Shown: positions 27,415-35,447, numbered from the stretch's first letter. The stretch: DNA of 64,000 bases from Candidatus Saccharimonadota bacterium (GCA_017404935.1 JAFRBI010000004.1:1-64000), one strand, 5' to 3'. Made by a program: numbers and translations. Notes: a model not told the origin generated them from the sequence alone.

Positions 27415-28758
27415 ATGAGCAAATTAGATGAAATCGTGAGTTTATGTAAGCGCCGCGGATTTATATTTCCGGGTTCGGAAGTTTATGGTGGTTTTGCCGG
27501 AACTTGGGACTTTGGGCCACTTGGCGTGATTTTGAAGAAAAAAATTATGGACGAGTGGTGGAAGTTTTTTGTAGAAAATCGTGATGATATGTATGGGGTG
27601 GATGCAGCGATTTTGATGAACCCTTTGGTTTGGAAAGCCTCTGGGCATACGGCGACTTTTGCTGACCCTTTGGTAGAATGTAAAGAATGTAAATCGCGTT
27701 TTCGCGCAGATAAAATTGCTGATGGCATAAATGAGAGCGTATCTTCTGAAGAATTTTGGAATTTGCACGTAAAATGTCCAGTTTGTGGCAAAGAAAATTG
27801 GGGCCCGATCCGGAAGTTTAATATGATGTTTTCTACGCACGTGGGTGCGGTGCTTCCCGATGATGATGCAGAATTGTCTGAAAAATCGGTTGCCTATCTT
27901 CGCCCAGAAACGGCGCAAGGTATTTTTGTGAACTACAAAAATGTAGTAGATACTTTTTACCCTACTATTCCGTTTGGGTTGGCTCAACAAGGGAAGGCAT
28001 TTAGGAACGAAATTTCGCCACGCGATTTTATTTTGAGAGATCGGGAATGCTCGCAAATGGAAATTGAGTATTTTGTAAAACCGTCTGAGTGGGAAGTAAG
28101 TTTTGAAATGTTAAGGGGGCTTCAACACGAATTTTTGGAAAATGTGATGGGACTTAATGCTTCTTCTATTCATGAGTTTGAAGTGGCGCCAGAAGATCGA
28201 GCGCATTATAGTGAGCGGACGATTGATTTTATGTTTGATTATCCAAACGGTTCAGAAGAATTAATGGGACTAGCTTACCGGACTGATTTTGACCTTGCTA
28301 ACATTGCTAGAGAATCTGGTAAATCGATGGAATATCGCGATAAAAATACTGGTGAAACTTATGTGCCACACGTAATTGAACCATCGATTGGTGTGGAAAG
28401 ACTATTTTTGGCAGTTCTTACTAATGCCTATTTTGAAGATGAAGTTGATGGTGCTTCGCGCGTGGTTTTGAAACTTCCAGAAAATTTGGCACCGTACAGA
28501 TTTTGTGTTTCGCCACTTCTTAAAAACAAACCAGAATTGGTGGAAAAAGCCCAGGAAGTTTATCAGATTCTACGTTCTAGATACGGAAACGTAACTTGGG
28601 ATGATTCTGGCAATATTGGCAAGCGCTATCGCAAACAAGATGAGATTGGTACGCCAAAATGTGTAGTGATAGATTTTGATACTTTGAATGACAATTCGGT
28701 GACAGTGCGTGATCGCGATGACACCTCGCAAGTCAGAGTTTTAATTTCTGAATTATAG
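27415..28758 (+). CDS. glyS: Glycyl-tRNA synthetase (homodimeric type)
   Basis: GlyRS charges tRNA-Gly; this is the alpha2 class II form (bacterial Gram-positive/eukaryotic type). The 447-residue protein has motif 1-type GFIFPGSEVYGGFAGTWDFGPLG, a zinc-ribbon-like insertion CKECKSRF and CPVCGKENWGP, motif 2 FRNEISPRDFILRDRECSQMEIEYF, motif 3 EPSIGVERLFLAVL and a C-terminal anticodon-binding domain. Length fits the family. The ATG follows TATAAT by 6 nt. Two tRNA-Gly genes (GCC and TCC) are in the window. It is followed at once by the pyrophosphatase gene, which removes a product of charging. Confidence 0.96.
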   Translation: MSKLDEIVSLCKRRGFIFPGSEVYGGFAGTWDFGPLGVILKKKIMDEWWKFFVENRDDMYGVDAAILMNPLVWKASGHTATFADPLVECKECKSRFRADKIADGINESVSSEEFWNLHVKCPVCGKENWGPIRKFNMMFSTHVGAVLPDDDAELSEKSVAYLRPETAQGIFVNYKNVVDTFYPTIPFGLAQQGKAFRNEISPRDFILRDRECSQMEIEYFVKPSEWEVSFEMLRGLQHEFLENVMGLNASSIHEFEVAPEDRAHYSERTIDFMFDYPNGSEELMGLAYRTDFDLANIARESGKSMEYRDKNTGETYVPHVIEPSIGVERLFLAVLTNAYFEDEVDGASRVVLKLPENLAPYRFCVSPLLKNKPELVEKAQEVYQILRSRYGNVTWDDSGNIGKRYRKQDEIGTPKCVVIDFDTLNDNSVTVRDRDDTSQVRVLISEL

Positions 28759-28792
28759 TGATATAATTAAGGGGTAAAAAGGAGATATTTTT

Positions 28793-29416
28793 ATGGCAGA
28801 CTTTAATAAAGTTTTGACTCCGGGGGACTACGAAAAAGGTGAGCTCAATGTGGTGATTGAAATCCCAACTGGCTCCAATCATAAAATTGAATGGGACAGA
28901 GAAAGAGCCTGTTTTATGCTCGATCGGGTAGAGCCAATTTGTTTTGCGAAACCTTGTAATTATGGTTTTATTCCGCAAACTCTTGATGAAGACGGTGATG
29001 AACTTGACGTGTTGATGATTACAGACCAGCCTCTGACTACTGGTATTTGGATGAAAGGTCGGATTCTTGGTGTAATGAAATTTGTGGACGACGGCGAAGT
29101 AGATGATAAAATCATTTGTGTGCCGGAAGATGATAGAAACAATGGCGACTGCTACAAAACTTTGGAAGATTTGCCAAAGCGTGTGTTGGAGCAAATTGAA
29201 TTTCACTTTAACCACTACAAAGATCTCAAAAAGCCAGGCACTACCGTGGTGAAATCATTTGAAGGTATCGATGTAGCTAAAAAAGTGATTGCAGACTCGA
29301 TTGCACGCTACGATGAAAAGCATCCAGATGCAAAATTTGCAAAAGATGCCAAGAAATTCGCTGAAGATGTAAAAGGGAAAATTGACGAAGCTCTAAATGG
29401 TGCTTCTGAAAAATAA
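28793..29416 (+). CDS. ppa: Inorganic pyrophosphatase
   Basis: The enzyme hydrolyses pyrophosphate from biosynthetic reactions. The 207-residue family I protein shows the signature DEDGDELDVL with the three metal-binding aspartates, the substrate-lysine region ERACFMLDRVEP and the later HFNHYKDLKKPGTTV. It is slightly longer than E. coli Ppa (176) because of a Lys-rich C-terminal helix. A ribosome site (AAAGGAG) lies 9 nt before the ATG and a TATAAT box is upstream at about 28761. A terminator hairpin follows. Confidence 0.96.
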   Translation: MADFNKVLTPGDYEKGELNVVIEIPTGSNHKIEWDRERACFMLDRVEPICFAKPCNYGFIPQTLDEDGDELDVLMITDQPLTTGIWMKGRILGVMKFVDDGEVDDKIICVPEDDRNNGDCYKTLEDLPKRVLEQIEFHFNHYKDLKKPGTTVVKSFEGIDVAKKVIADSIARYDEKHPDAKFAKDAKKFAEDVKGKIDEALNGASEK

Positions 29417-29429
29417 CAACTCAGCTTCT

Positions 29430-29464
29430 AAAAATAGTGTTGTAAAAATCACAACACTATTTTT
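29430..29464 (+). terminator. Rho-independent terminator after ppa
   Basis: A 14-bp perfect stem (AAAAATAGTGTTGT with its mirror) around a 7-nt loop ends in a run of T residues, directly after ppa. Confidence 0.9.
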
Positions 29465-29500
29465 ATGTTGATTTTGTGATTCTTATGATATAATAAGCTT

Positions 29501-31366
29501 ATGCATATATTGGTAGTGGGCAATGTCTTGAAGGACGTTTACCTAAATCTAGATTCTCGGACTGAGAATTTTGAGCGCGATGGCGATGGTAAAGAGTGGC
29601 TTGATTTTAGTTTTGATTCTTCTGAGCATCATTATTTTAGTCGCACCAGCAGTTTTGGTGGGGCAGCAATTACGCTTGAAGTTCTTCAAAAAATGGGGCT
29701 ATCTGCCGATATTACCGATACGAGTTTCCATTTTGATGAAACTGGTCCGGTGATTAGTGGCCCAACGGGGACTTATAGATATATTCTGACTTCTGATAAT
29801 GGCACGTCTTATATGGTGCCTTCAAGCCCACAAAAGACTTCCTTTACTACGCCAACCGAATCGGTAGACTATCTTTATGTAGATAGATCTGCATATCTTA
29901 CCCCTGCGATAGTGGATAAAATTGCAGCATATCTTGATTATTACAAAAAAACTAAATTGGTGCTTTATGTCAAAACTTCTTCTGCTGACGAAGTAGCAGG
30001 TTTGGTTCGCCACGCTAGTTTGATTTTCCTTGAAGAAGATGCGCCACTTTATACTGCAAAAGAGGCTTTGGAAGGCTACCCGCAAGAGAAAATTATTAGA
30101 GTTTCTGAGAAATCTTTGGGTTATATGGACTTTAAAGAAAATATCGCAGTTTCTAGAATTGATCGGCTGACGCATCTTTCGGCTTATTCGATTATGTCGG
30201 CGACGGTGCTCGGTGGTTTTATCATTGGCAAAACTGTAGAATATGCTCTCAAAATGGCAAGAATTAACGTAGAAAATGCCACGCTTGATGCTACTCTTAG
30301 CTTAGAAGAACTTGAAAATATCGCTACTTCTACATCGGAAAGTAATCTAGAAATGATTGCAGCAACTTTGATGGCGCCAGGTAAAGGAATCTTGGCTGCA
30401 GATGAATCTGGTGGCTCGATTAAGAAGAAATTTGAGGCTCTTGGAATTGCTGATACAGCCGAAAATCGCCACGACTATAGAGAGATTTTACTATCTACAC
30501 CAGGTATGGAAGAATTCCTTAGTGGTGTGATTTTGTTTGACGAAACAGCTAAAGATGCGACTTCTGACGGGCAGGGGATCCCAGATTATTTGATTTCTAG
30601 AGGTTTAGTGCCAGGTATTAAGGTAGATAAAGGTCTTGAAAAGATTAGAGATATTCCAGAGACAAATGCTGATGAAACTTATACTAAAGGTTTGGAAGAT
30701 TTACCAGCGAGACTGCGCGAATATTATCAAATGGGGCTTCGCTTCTCTAAGTGGCGTGCAGCCTTTGAGATTCGTGTGGGGCGCGATGGCGAAGTAATCA
30801 CCCCTACTACTGCAGCGATTGTAGAAAATTGCCGAATTTTGGTTGAATATGCCGCAGCTTCGCAATCTGCTGGGCTAGTGCCAATTGTAGAACCAGAGGT
30901 GGTTTATGATGGAAATTATGATATTGACACCTGTTCTAGAATTACCGCTAAAGTGTTAGATGAGCTATTTAAAGCGCTAGAAAGACACGGTGTAAATTTG
31001 AAGGCCTGCATCTTAAAATGCAATATGGTGATGAACGGTAAGCAATTTGTAAATGGATCTACCCCTGATGAGGTAGCAAGTGCTACGATGAGAGTGCTGC
31101 GTTCTAATGTGCCACTAGACCTCGCTGGAATTGTGTTCCTCTCTGGTGGGCAAACTCCAGAACAGGCTACAGCCAATCTTGCTGCAATTATGAAGCATCA
31201 ACCATTTGCCTGGCCAGTTTCATTCTCATTTTCAAGAGCTTTACAGGGGCCAGCATTAGAGGCTTGGGCTGGCGATAATGCCAACAAAGAAGCCGCTCAA
31301 AATGCTTTATTTGATAGATTAACAGAGAATACAAAAGCTTTATATAACGCCGAGAATGCCGCGTAA
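29501..31366 (+). CDS. Fusion of degenerate PfkB-like kinase domain and class I fructose-bisphosphate aldolase
   Basis: The 621-residue protein has two parts. Residues 1-275 resemble PfkB/ribokinase sugar kinases (GNVLKDVYLNLD opening, FGGAAITLEVLQKMGL), but the catalytic GAGD motif is replaced by THLSAYSIMS, so kinase activity is doubtful. Residues about 285-621 are a eukaryote-type class I aldolase with GKGILAADESGGS, Schiff-base Lys506 in ILKCNMV and FLSGGQTPEQA. This part should cleave fructose 1,6-bisphosphate to the triose phosphates used by the neighbouring tpiA. The ATG follows TATAAT by 6 nt. The 3' end overlaps the convergent phosphomannomutase gene by 27 nt. Confidence 0.9.
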   Translation: MHILVVGNVLKDVYLNLDSRTENFERDGDGKEWLDFSFDSSEHHYFSRTSSFGGAAITLEVLQKMGLSADITDTSFHFDETGPVISGPTGTYRYILTSDNGTSYMVPSSPQKTSFTTPTESVDYLYVDRSAYLTPAIVDKIAAYLDYYKKTKLVLYVKTSSADEVAGLVRHASLIFLEEDAPLYTAKEALEGYPQEKIIRVSEKSLGYMDFKENIAVSRIDRLTHLSAYSIMSATVLGGFIIGKTVEYALKMARINVENATLDATLSLEELENIATSTSESNLEMIAATLMAPGKGILAADESGGSIKKKFEALGIADTAENRHDYREILLSTPGMEEFLSGVILFDETAKDATSDGQGIPDYLISRGLVPGIKVDKGLEKIRDIPETNADETYTKGLEDLPARLREYYQMGLRFSKWRAAFEIRVGRDGEVITPTTAAIVENCRILVEYAAASQSAGLVPIVEPEVVYDGNYDIDTCSRITAKVLDELFKALERHGVNLKACILKCNMVMNGKQFVNGSTPDEVASATMRVLRSNVPLDLAGIVFLSGGQTPEQATANLAAIMKHQPFAWPVSFSFSRALQGPALEAWAGDNANKEAAQNALFDRLTENTKALYNAENAA

Positions 31367-32104
31367 GGCGTAGGCAGTATCTTCGTGAGATCTTACAGTA
31401 ATGGTATCGATACCCATTTTGACGACTGGGTAATCGTTGCCGCCAGGTTGAGTCATATCGCCAAAATAGAGAATATCTGCTTTTTCGACTTTTAATTCTT
31501 CTAGAAGATGAGTCATGCCAAACTCTTTGTTCATACCAGGGGTGATGGCGTTAATAGAGGTGGTGCCACCGATTTCGTAATCAAATTCTGGGGCGTATTC
31601 TTTACATTTTGCCACAATTTGTTCGCGTTTTTTGCAATCTGGGTCCCAAGCGTATTTTTCTTCGGTGCCAGCTTTTTGGCCGAGTGCCGAGAAGGTCACC
31701 TGAGAGAGGCGGTTTTCGATGATTTCGTCGCCAGGCTGGAGCTTATCTTCTTCCCAGTAGCCCAGCTCTTTGGCTGATTTTTCGATAGTCTCGGAAATTT
31801 TTGCAACCTGTTCATCTGTTAGAGGGTAGTTATAAACCAGTTCCCAGTCGTTTTTTTCTACATTAAAACGGTAATATTGCGTTCCTTGGGCCACAAATAG
31901 GTGTAGGTGGCTTAGTTGTTCTGGAGTAGGGTCTTTGAGCCTACTTACGATTTGAATCAAAAATTGGTCGAATTTTTGGCCCGAAATGGGGCAAATTTCA
32001 AAATAATCGAGACATTTAACCAACAAATCAGCGATATCATCGGTGATAGGGGTTTTTGCTACGTTTAATGTTTGATCTATATCGAATGCTAATACTTTTT
32101 TCAT
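31340..32104 (-). CDS. Eukaryote-type phosphomannomutase-like HAD protein
   Basis: This 254-residue HAD-superfamily (type IIB cap) protein has the nucleophile motif FDIDQTLN (D8, D10), the second motif region PISGQKFDQF, a lysine-containing loop and the closing metal motif YFGDMTQPGGNDYPV. The last motif, with GGTTSINAITPGMNKEFGM, matches the alpha-phosphomannomutase family known mainly from eukaryotes, which interconverts mannose 6- and 1-phosphate. Sucrose-phosphate phosphatase-like activity is the alternative. It reads from an inverted copy of the tpiA promoter. Confidence 0.75.
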   Translation of the reverse strand: MKKVLAFDIDQTLNVAKTPITDDIADLLVKCLDYFEICPISGQKFDQFLIQIVSRLKDPTPEQLSHLHLFVAQGTQYYRFNVEKNDWELVYNYPLTDEQVAKISETIEKSAKELGYWEEDKLQPGDEIIENRLSQVTFSALGQKAGTEEKYAWDPDCKKREQIVAKCKEYAPEFDYEIGGTTSINAITPGMNKEFGMTHLLEELKVEKADILYFGDMTQPGGNDYPVVKMGIDTITVRSHEDTAYALRGILGVI

Positions 32105-32110
32105 AATTTC

Positions 32111-32248
32111 AGTATAGCACAGAAGTGTAAAACTTGGGAGTTTCGCGTCGTGATAATCTTCGATTATATCACGACGCTACACCTCTGCGCGCAAAAAATC
32201 ATAGATTTTTTGCTTGATGCCCCAAGTTTTACACTTCTGTGCTATAAT
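32111..32248. repeat. Inverted repeat forming mirrored divergent promoters
   Basis: Arms 32111-32138 and 32221-32248 are reverse complements over 28 nt with one mismatch. Each arm contains a full promoter end: CTTCTGTGCTATAAT for tpiA to the right and CTTCTGTGCTATACT for the HAD gene to the left. Two hairpins lie between the arms (about 32146-32176 and 32191-32213). The region could form a cruciform with three branches. Confidence 0.9.
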
Positions 32249-32254
32249 AAAACC

Positions 32255-33022
32255 ATGAAAACTTACGTTATGGGCAACTGGAAGCTAAACTTTAATGTAG
32301 GCGAGGCTTCGATTTATCTTCACAAATTACAGAAAAAAATCGCAAATTACAGAGATATAGAGGTGGTGGTGGCGCCGACTTCTTTGTGTCTTCAACCTTT
32401 ATCTTTGCAGCTTGAAAGATCTAAAATTAAATTGGGTGCGCAAAATGCGTTTTATCAAGATTTTGGGGCTTATACAGGGGAGATTTCCTTTGCTGAACTT
32501 AGAGGTTTGGTAGATTATTGTATCATTGGACATTCAGAGAGACGCTATATTTTTCACGAAGACGATAAGATGATTGCAAAAAAGGTCGCTGCTTGTATTA
32601 GAAACAAAATTACCCCTGTTCTTTGTATTGGTGAAACTGAGAGCGAACGCTCTTTTGGCGAAACTGCCGACGTGATAAAAGACCAGCTTCTTGGTGGTCT
32701 ATCAGAGATAGGTGTAGAAGATGTGCCTAAGGTAATTGTAGCCTATGAGCCAGTTTGGGCGATTTCTTCTACCAAAGATGCTAAAATTGCCACCCCTGAC
32801 GAAATTGCTGAGGTTGTTGAGATAATTCGGGCGAATTTGAAAGAAGTCTATGGCGCTGATATTTCCGAAAATGTGCCAATTTTGTTTGGCGGGAGCGTAA
32901 AGCCGACTAATGCTGGCGCTTACCTCACTACCCCTGGTATAAACGGGCTTCTCATCGGTGGCGCAAGCTTGATATTAGAACAATTTACTGATATAATTGA
33001 GATAGCTAAGAGAGTAAAATAA
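32255..33022 (+). CDS. tpiA: Triosephosphate isomerase
   Basis: TPI interconverts dihydroxyacetone phosphate and glyceraldehyde 3-phosphate. The 255-residue barrel has the substrate Lys in GNWKLN (K10), catalytic His in IGHSERR, catalytic Glu in AYEPVWAI, and the phosphate loops FGGSVKPTNAG and GLLIGGASL. I took the ATG at 32255, 6 nt after TATAAT; an upstream open frame to 32150 is part of the promoter inverted repeat and not coding. The next gene begins with a 1-nt overlap (TAATG). It works with the aldolase fusion upstream. Confidence 0.97.
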   Translation: MKTYVMGNWKLNFNVGEASIYLHKLQKKIANYRDIEVVVAPTSLCLQPLSLQLERSKIKLGAQNAFYQDFGAYTGEISFAELRGLVDYCIIGHSERRYIFHEDDKMIAKKVAACIRNKITPVLCIGETESERSFGETADVIKDQLLGGLSEIGVEDVPKVIVAYEPVWAISSTKDAKIATPDEIAEVVEIIRANLKEVYGADISENVPILFGGSVKPTNAGAYLTTPGINGLLIGGASLILEQFTDIIEIAKRVK

Positions 33023-33681
33023 TGAACAAACGTTACATAGATTTTGTGCCAGCGAAGAATACTATTCCAAAGGGTGGTATTGCTAAGCCTAAATCTATTA
33101 AGGTGTCTGCTGAAAAACCAGCGAAAAAGCCGGTGAAAAAGGTGGTGCGGAAGATTCCGGCGGCGAATCCGCTACTTGATGAAGAAGTCGTAGTGGAGGA
33201 GATTTTTGCTGAGAGAGAAGAACCTGCGAAAAAAGCCGTAAAAAAGGCGCCAAAAGCGAGTAATCAGCCGAAATTTGTGAAAACTGATGTAAAAAAACGC
33301 CCTCTGGGTGCAGAGAAGGCCGCTAAGACAGCAGTTAAGGCTAAACCGGTAACTAAGCCAGCTGCCACAAAACCAGCTGTTAAACCGGCTACTGTTAAGC
33401 CAGCTGCCGTAGCAAAAAGGCCAGCACCTCTGGGGCAGAGAGCCAAATTTATCAATACGAATAAGATAGAAAAGCGACCTTTATCAGCGGTGGCAGCACG
33501 CAAAACTCCTCTGATTGTGCCAAAAGTAGAGTCAGAGAAGCCGAAAAAACCAGCTGCACCAGAGAAGATTATTTCAAAACCAGAGAAAGATTCTAAGGCT
33601 GGGCTAATTATCGCGATTATTCTCACAATTATTCTAGGGGCGGCAGCCGGGACAGTAGCATTCTTATTATTGCCAAAATAA
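33022..33681 (+). CDS. Lys/Ala/Pro-rich tail-anchored membrane protein
   Basis: This 219-residue protein has a strongly basic, disordered region (residues 1-190) with many AKKPVKK, KPAAT and KPAVKPA steps, like histone H1 or AlgP tails. One membrane span closes it at the C-terminus (about 195-216, LIIAIILTIILGAAAGTVAFLL). That layout implies a cytoplasmic basic arm anchored to the membrane, possibly binding DNA, RNA or acidic lipids. A weak internal repeat around RPLGAEKAAK, RPAPLGQRAKFINTNKIEKRPL is visible. It is translationally coupled to tpiA. No named family. Confidence 0.6.
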   Translation: MNKRYIDFVPAKNTIPKGGIAKPKSIKVSAEKPAKKPVKKVVRKIPAANPLLDEEVVVEEIFAEREEPAKKAVKKAPKASNQPKFVKTDVKKRPLGAEKAAKTAVKAKPVTKPAATKPAVKPATVKPAAVAKRPAPLGQRAKFINTNKIEKRPLSAVAARKTPLIVPKVESEKPKKPAAPEKIISKPEKDSKAGLIIAIILTIILGAAAGTVAFLLLPK

Positions 33682-33690
33682 GGGGTTTTG

Positions 33691-33996
33691 ATGATTTCTA
33701 AAAACCCATTTCTAAAATATGTAATGAAAGACCAAAAAGAGGATGTTTTTCATTCTTCGGCGTATGCAAAGGCGCAAAATGGGGCTGCCATAGGGGCTTC
33801 GTCATCAGAGAGCTATCAGGTGAGAGTGAATATTGATAAAAATCGCACTAAGGTGCGTGGATATGGTGATTCGGAGCTGATGACAGGGGTGCGAAGCAAT
33901 GGGCCGAAGGCTAAGGCTTATACGGCACCGACCTCTGAGGCTTCTAGTAGAGCGGCGATGCCGGTAAAAAACCCTGGTATTTCTCTGAAAAAATGA
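33691..33996 (+). CDS. Small protein of unknown function
   Basis: The 101-residue protein is mostly disordered and basic, with a Ser/Ala/Glu mix and no membrane span (SSAYAKAQNGAAIGASSSESYQVRVNID). I do not recognise it. I chose the ATG at 33691 with AGGGG just before it; an in-frame TTG sits at 33688. It is 9 nt downstream of the tail-anchored protein, so both likely belong to the tpiA transcript. A TATAAT box for tRNA-His lies right after its stop codon. Confidence 0.5.
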   Translation: MISKNPFLKYVMKDQKEDVFHSSAYAKAQNGAAIGASSSESYQVRVNIDKNRTKVRGYGDSELMTGVRSNGPKAKAYTAPTSEASSRAAMPVKNPGISLKK

Positions 33997-34021
33997 TATA
34001 ATAATAGCGGGAGTGTTTTAT

Positions 34022-34099
34022 GGTGGGATTAGCTCAGATGGTTAGAGCGTCTGATTGTGGTCCAGAAGGTCGTCGGTTCGATCCCGATATCCCACCCCA
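34022..34099 (+). tRNA. tRNA-His(GTG)
   Basis: A full cloverleaf with the His-specific extra 5' G (G-1 opposite C73), acceptor GTGGGAT/ATCCCAC, anticodon loop TTGTGGT in a TCTGA/CCAGA stem, and encoded CCA. A TATAAT box lies about 15 nt upstream. Its 3' part is repeated downstream at about 34119-34169. Confidence 0.96.
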
Positions 34100-34118
34100 G
34101 TAAACTATACGGCTAGGA

Positions 34119-34169
34119 CCGTCGGTTCGAATGGAGCGAAGCGACATCCCTTCCCGATATCCCACCCCA
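34119..34169 (+). repeat. Partial direct repeat of the tRNA-His 3' end
   Basis: CGTCGGTTCGA, then a 23-nt insertion (about 34131-34152, containing GGAGCGAAGCGACATCC), then CCGATATCCCACCCCA. The two flanks match the T arm and acceptor/CCA end of tRNA-His 20 nt upstream. With the insertion in the T loop it cannot be a working tRNA piece. It parallels the tRNA-Gly 3'-end repeats at 3.9-4.0 kb. Confidence 0.85.
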
Positions 34170-34183
34170 TATTTCAAACCATT

Positions 34184-34258
34184 GCGGGTATAGTACAGTG
34201 GTTAGTATGCAAGTTTTCCAAACTTGAGATGAGAGTTCGATTCTCTCTACCCGCACCA
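34184..34258 (+). tRNA. tRNA-Gly(TCC)
   Basis: A full cloverleaf with encoded CCA: acceptor GCGGGTA/TACCCGC, anticodon loop TTTCCAA in a CAAGT/ACTTG stem. The D loop (GTGGTTAG) and T loop (TTCGATT) have the normal G19 and C56, unlike tRNA-Gly(GCC) at 4.1 kb. Confidence 0.97.
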
Positions 34259-34260
34259 AG

Positions 34261-34281
34261 AGGCGATTTATCGCCTTTTTT
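34261..34281 (+). terminator. Rho-independent terminator after tRNA-Gly
   Basis: A 6-bp stem (AGGCGA, loop TTTA, TCGCCT) is followed by T5, 2 nt past the tRNA end. Confidence 0.9.
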
Positions 34282-34300
34282 GATTATTATGTTATAACCA

Positions 34301-34329
34301 TTGACTTTTTGGGTAAAGTGTGATATAAT
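34301..34329 (+). promoter_or_regulatory. Consensus promoter, 17-bp spacer
   Basis: TTGACT (34301-34306) and TATAAT (34324-34329) are 17 bp apart, with TG before the -10. It drives the coiled-coil gene at 34395 with a leader of about 60 nt and a strong AAGGAGG ribosome site. Confidence 0.85.
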
Positions 34330-34394
34330 GAAGGCATTAGTAGTTTAACAGGTGCCATTTTTTCAAGAACAAATTCTTAAGGAGGGTGAATATT

Positions 34395-35153
34395 ATGGCA
34401 AAGAAAAAAGATGCTTTAGAGATTAAGGAGTTAAGAAGATCCAAGAAGGCTACTGAAAAGGAGTTGAAGAAACAACAGGAAGAGCGAGCTGAAGATGTGA
34501 AGAATATCATGTCTGAGCACGAAGACTCTACAGAGGAAGAAGATTTTACTGTTGAGGATCTGACTCCGGAAGAGAGAGCTAAGGAGGCTGAGAAGATTCG
34601 CCAGGCTATTGCCGATGTTGATAGCGACATTGAGGCAGAAAAGAAACGGGAAATCCAGGTAATGGCAATCAATGGCCGGAACAAGGCTCAATCTGATGAT
34701 CGGGCTGAAGCGAATGCTAAGGTTAAGGCTAAGGAGCTTTCTTCTGTTGAACTGGACGCTCAGGCGGACCAGATTGAAAAAGAGATAGCTGATGCCAAGA
34801 AGAAGATCGAGGTTGCTCTTACAAGAAAGCATGAGGAAATCAAGAAACTCAGGCAGCTTTCTAAGGAGAAGGCGGCAGCTGAAGAGCAGGCTCGGAAGGA
34901 ACAGGAAGCTCGTGAAGCTGAGGAAGCTAAGAAGGCTGAAGAAGAAGCTGTAAAGAAGGCGAAAGCCGAAAAGGCTCGAAGAATCTTGAAGGCTTACAGG
35001 GTATCTGATGGTATTTACTATTACGATGCCGCTGCAGCTGAGCAGGATTCACCTGGTGAGTGGATTACATGTTACGTTTTCAAAGAGGACAGTGGTCCGC
35101 GTGAACTTACCAAGGAAGAGCTTAGAGAATTCTTATCGTACACGCCTGTGTAA
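34395..35153 (+). CDS. Highly charged coiled-coil protein
   Basis: This 252-residue protein is almost wholly predicted coiled coil (about residues 5-205), rich in Lys, Glu and Ala (AEEQARKEQEAREAEEAKKAEEEA). A compact C-terminal segment (about 206-252) with RVSDGIYYYDAAA and WITCYVFKEDSGPRELT looks folded. There is no signal or span, so it is cytoplasmic. I do not recognise a family; such proteins can be structural scaffolds. It has a consensus promoter, a real leader and a strong ribosome site, unlike the leaderless genes nearby, and a terminator follows, so it is a single-gene unit. Confidence 0.7.
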   Translation: MAKKKDALEIKELRRSKKATEKELKKQQEERAEDVKNIMSEHEDSTEEEDFTVEDLTPEERAKEAEKIRQAIADVDSDIEAEKKREIQVMAINGRNKAQSDDRAEANAKVKAKELSSVELDAQADQIEKEIADAKKKIEVALTRKHEEIKKLRQLSKEKAAAEEQARKEQEAREAEEAKKAEEEAVKKAKAEKARRILKAYRVSDGIYYYDAAAAEQDSPGEWITCYVFKEDSGPRELTKEELREFLSYTPV

Positions 35154-35171
35154 ACTACTAGCACCTTGAAA

Positions 35172-35199
35172 GGTCCCCCTATAAATAGGGGGATTTTTC
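35172..35199 (+). terminator. Rho-independent terminator
   Basis: A 7-bp stem (TCCCCCT, loop ATAAAT, AGGGGGA) is followed by T5, just after the coiled-coil gene. Confidence 0.9.
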
Positions 35200-35234
35200 T
35201 TGTTTGCCATAAGCGTTAAAATATGGTAAATATA

Positions 35235-35447
35235 TTGACAAAAAAGCTTATGTGTGATATAATGAAAGTAGTCTGAGTTTTGGTGTGTTTTTTCAAAACG
35301 AGAAGACCATTAACAACCGAATCATCTCAGGTTTCAAACACAATGAAACCTGTTGCCTATATATCGCACCCCTGTGGTGCAAACGTCCCAATTTTGTAAC
35401 ACGAAAACGGGGCGAATTGCCCCACACTCAATAAAGGAGGTGTGCTT
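35235..35447 (+). promoter_or_regulatory. Consensus promoter and 180-nt structured leader
   Basis: TTGACA (35235-35240) and TATAAT (35258-35263) are 17 bp apart. The leader then contains hairpins CAGGTTTCA/TGAAACCTG (about 35329-35353), GCACC/GGTGC (about 35367-35380) and GGGGCGAATTGCCCC (about 35409-35423), ending in AAAGGAGG before the ATG at 35448. The length and hairpins suggest post-transcriptional control of the membrane and secreted proteins that follow. Confidence 0.6.

Noticed and set aside
29501-30325. Active phosphofructokinase
   Set aside because: The GAGD catalytic motif is missing, so I list it as a degenerate PfkB-like domain.
32150-32254. Upstream extension of tpiA by 35 residues
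   Set aside because: The region is the promoter inverted repeat; the encoded peptide has no TPI similarity and the -10 box lies inside it.
33264-33626. Minus-strand open frame opposite the Lys/Ala-rich protein
   Set aside because: A by-product of the repeated Lys/Ala/Pro codons; no ribosome site or promoter.
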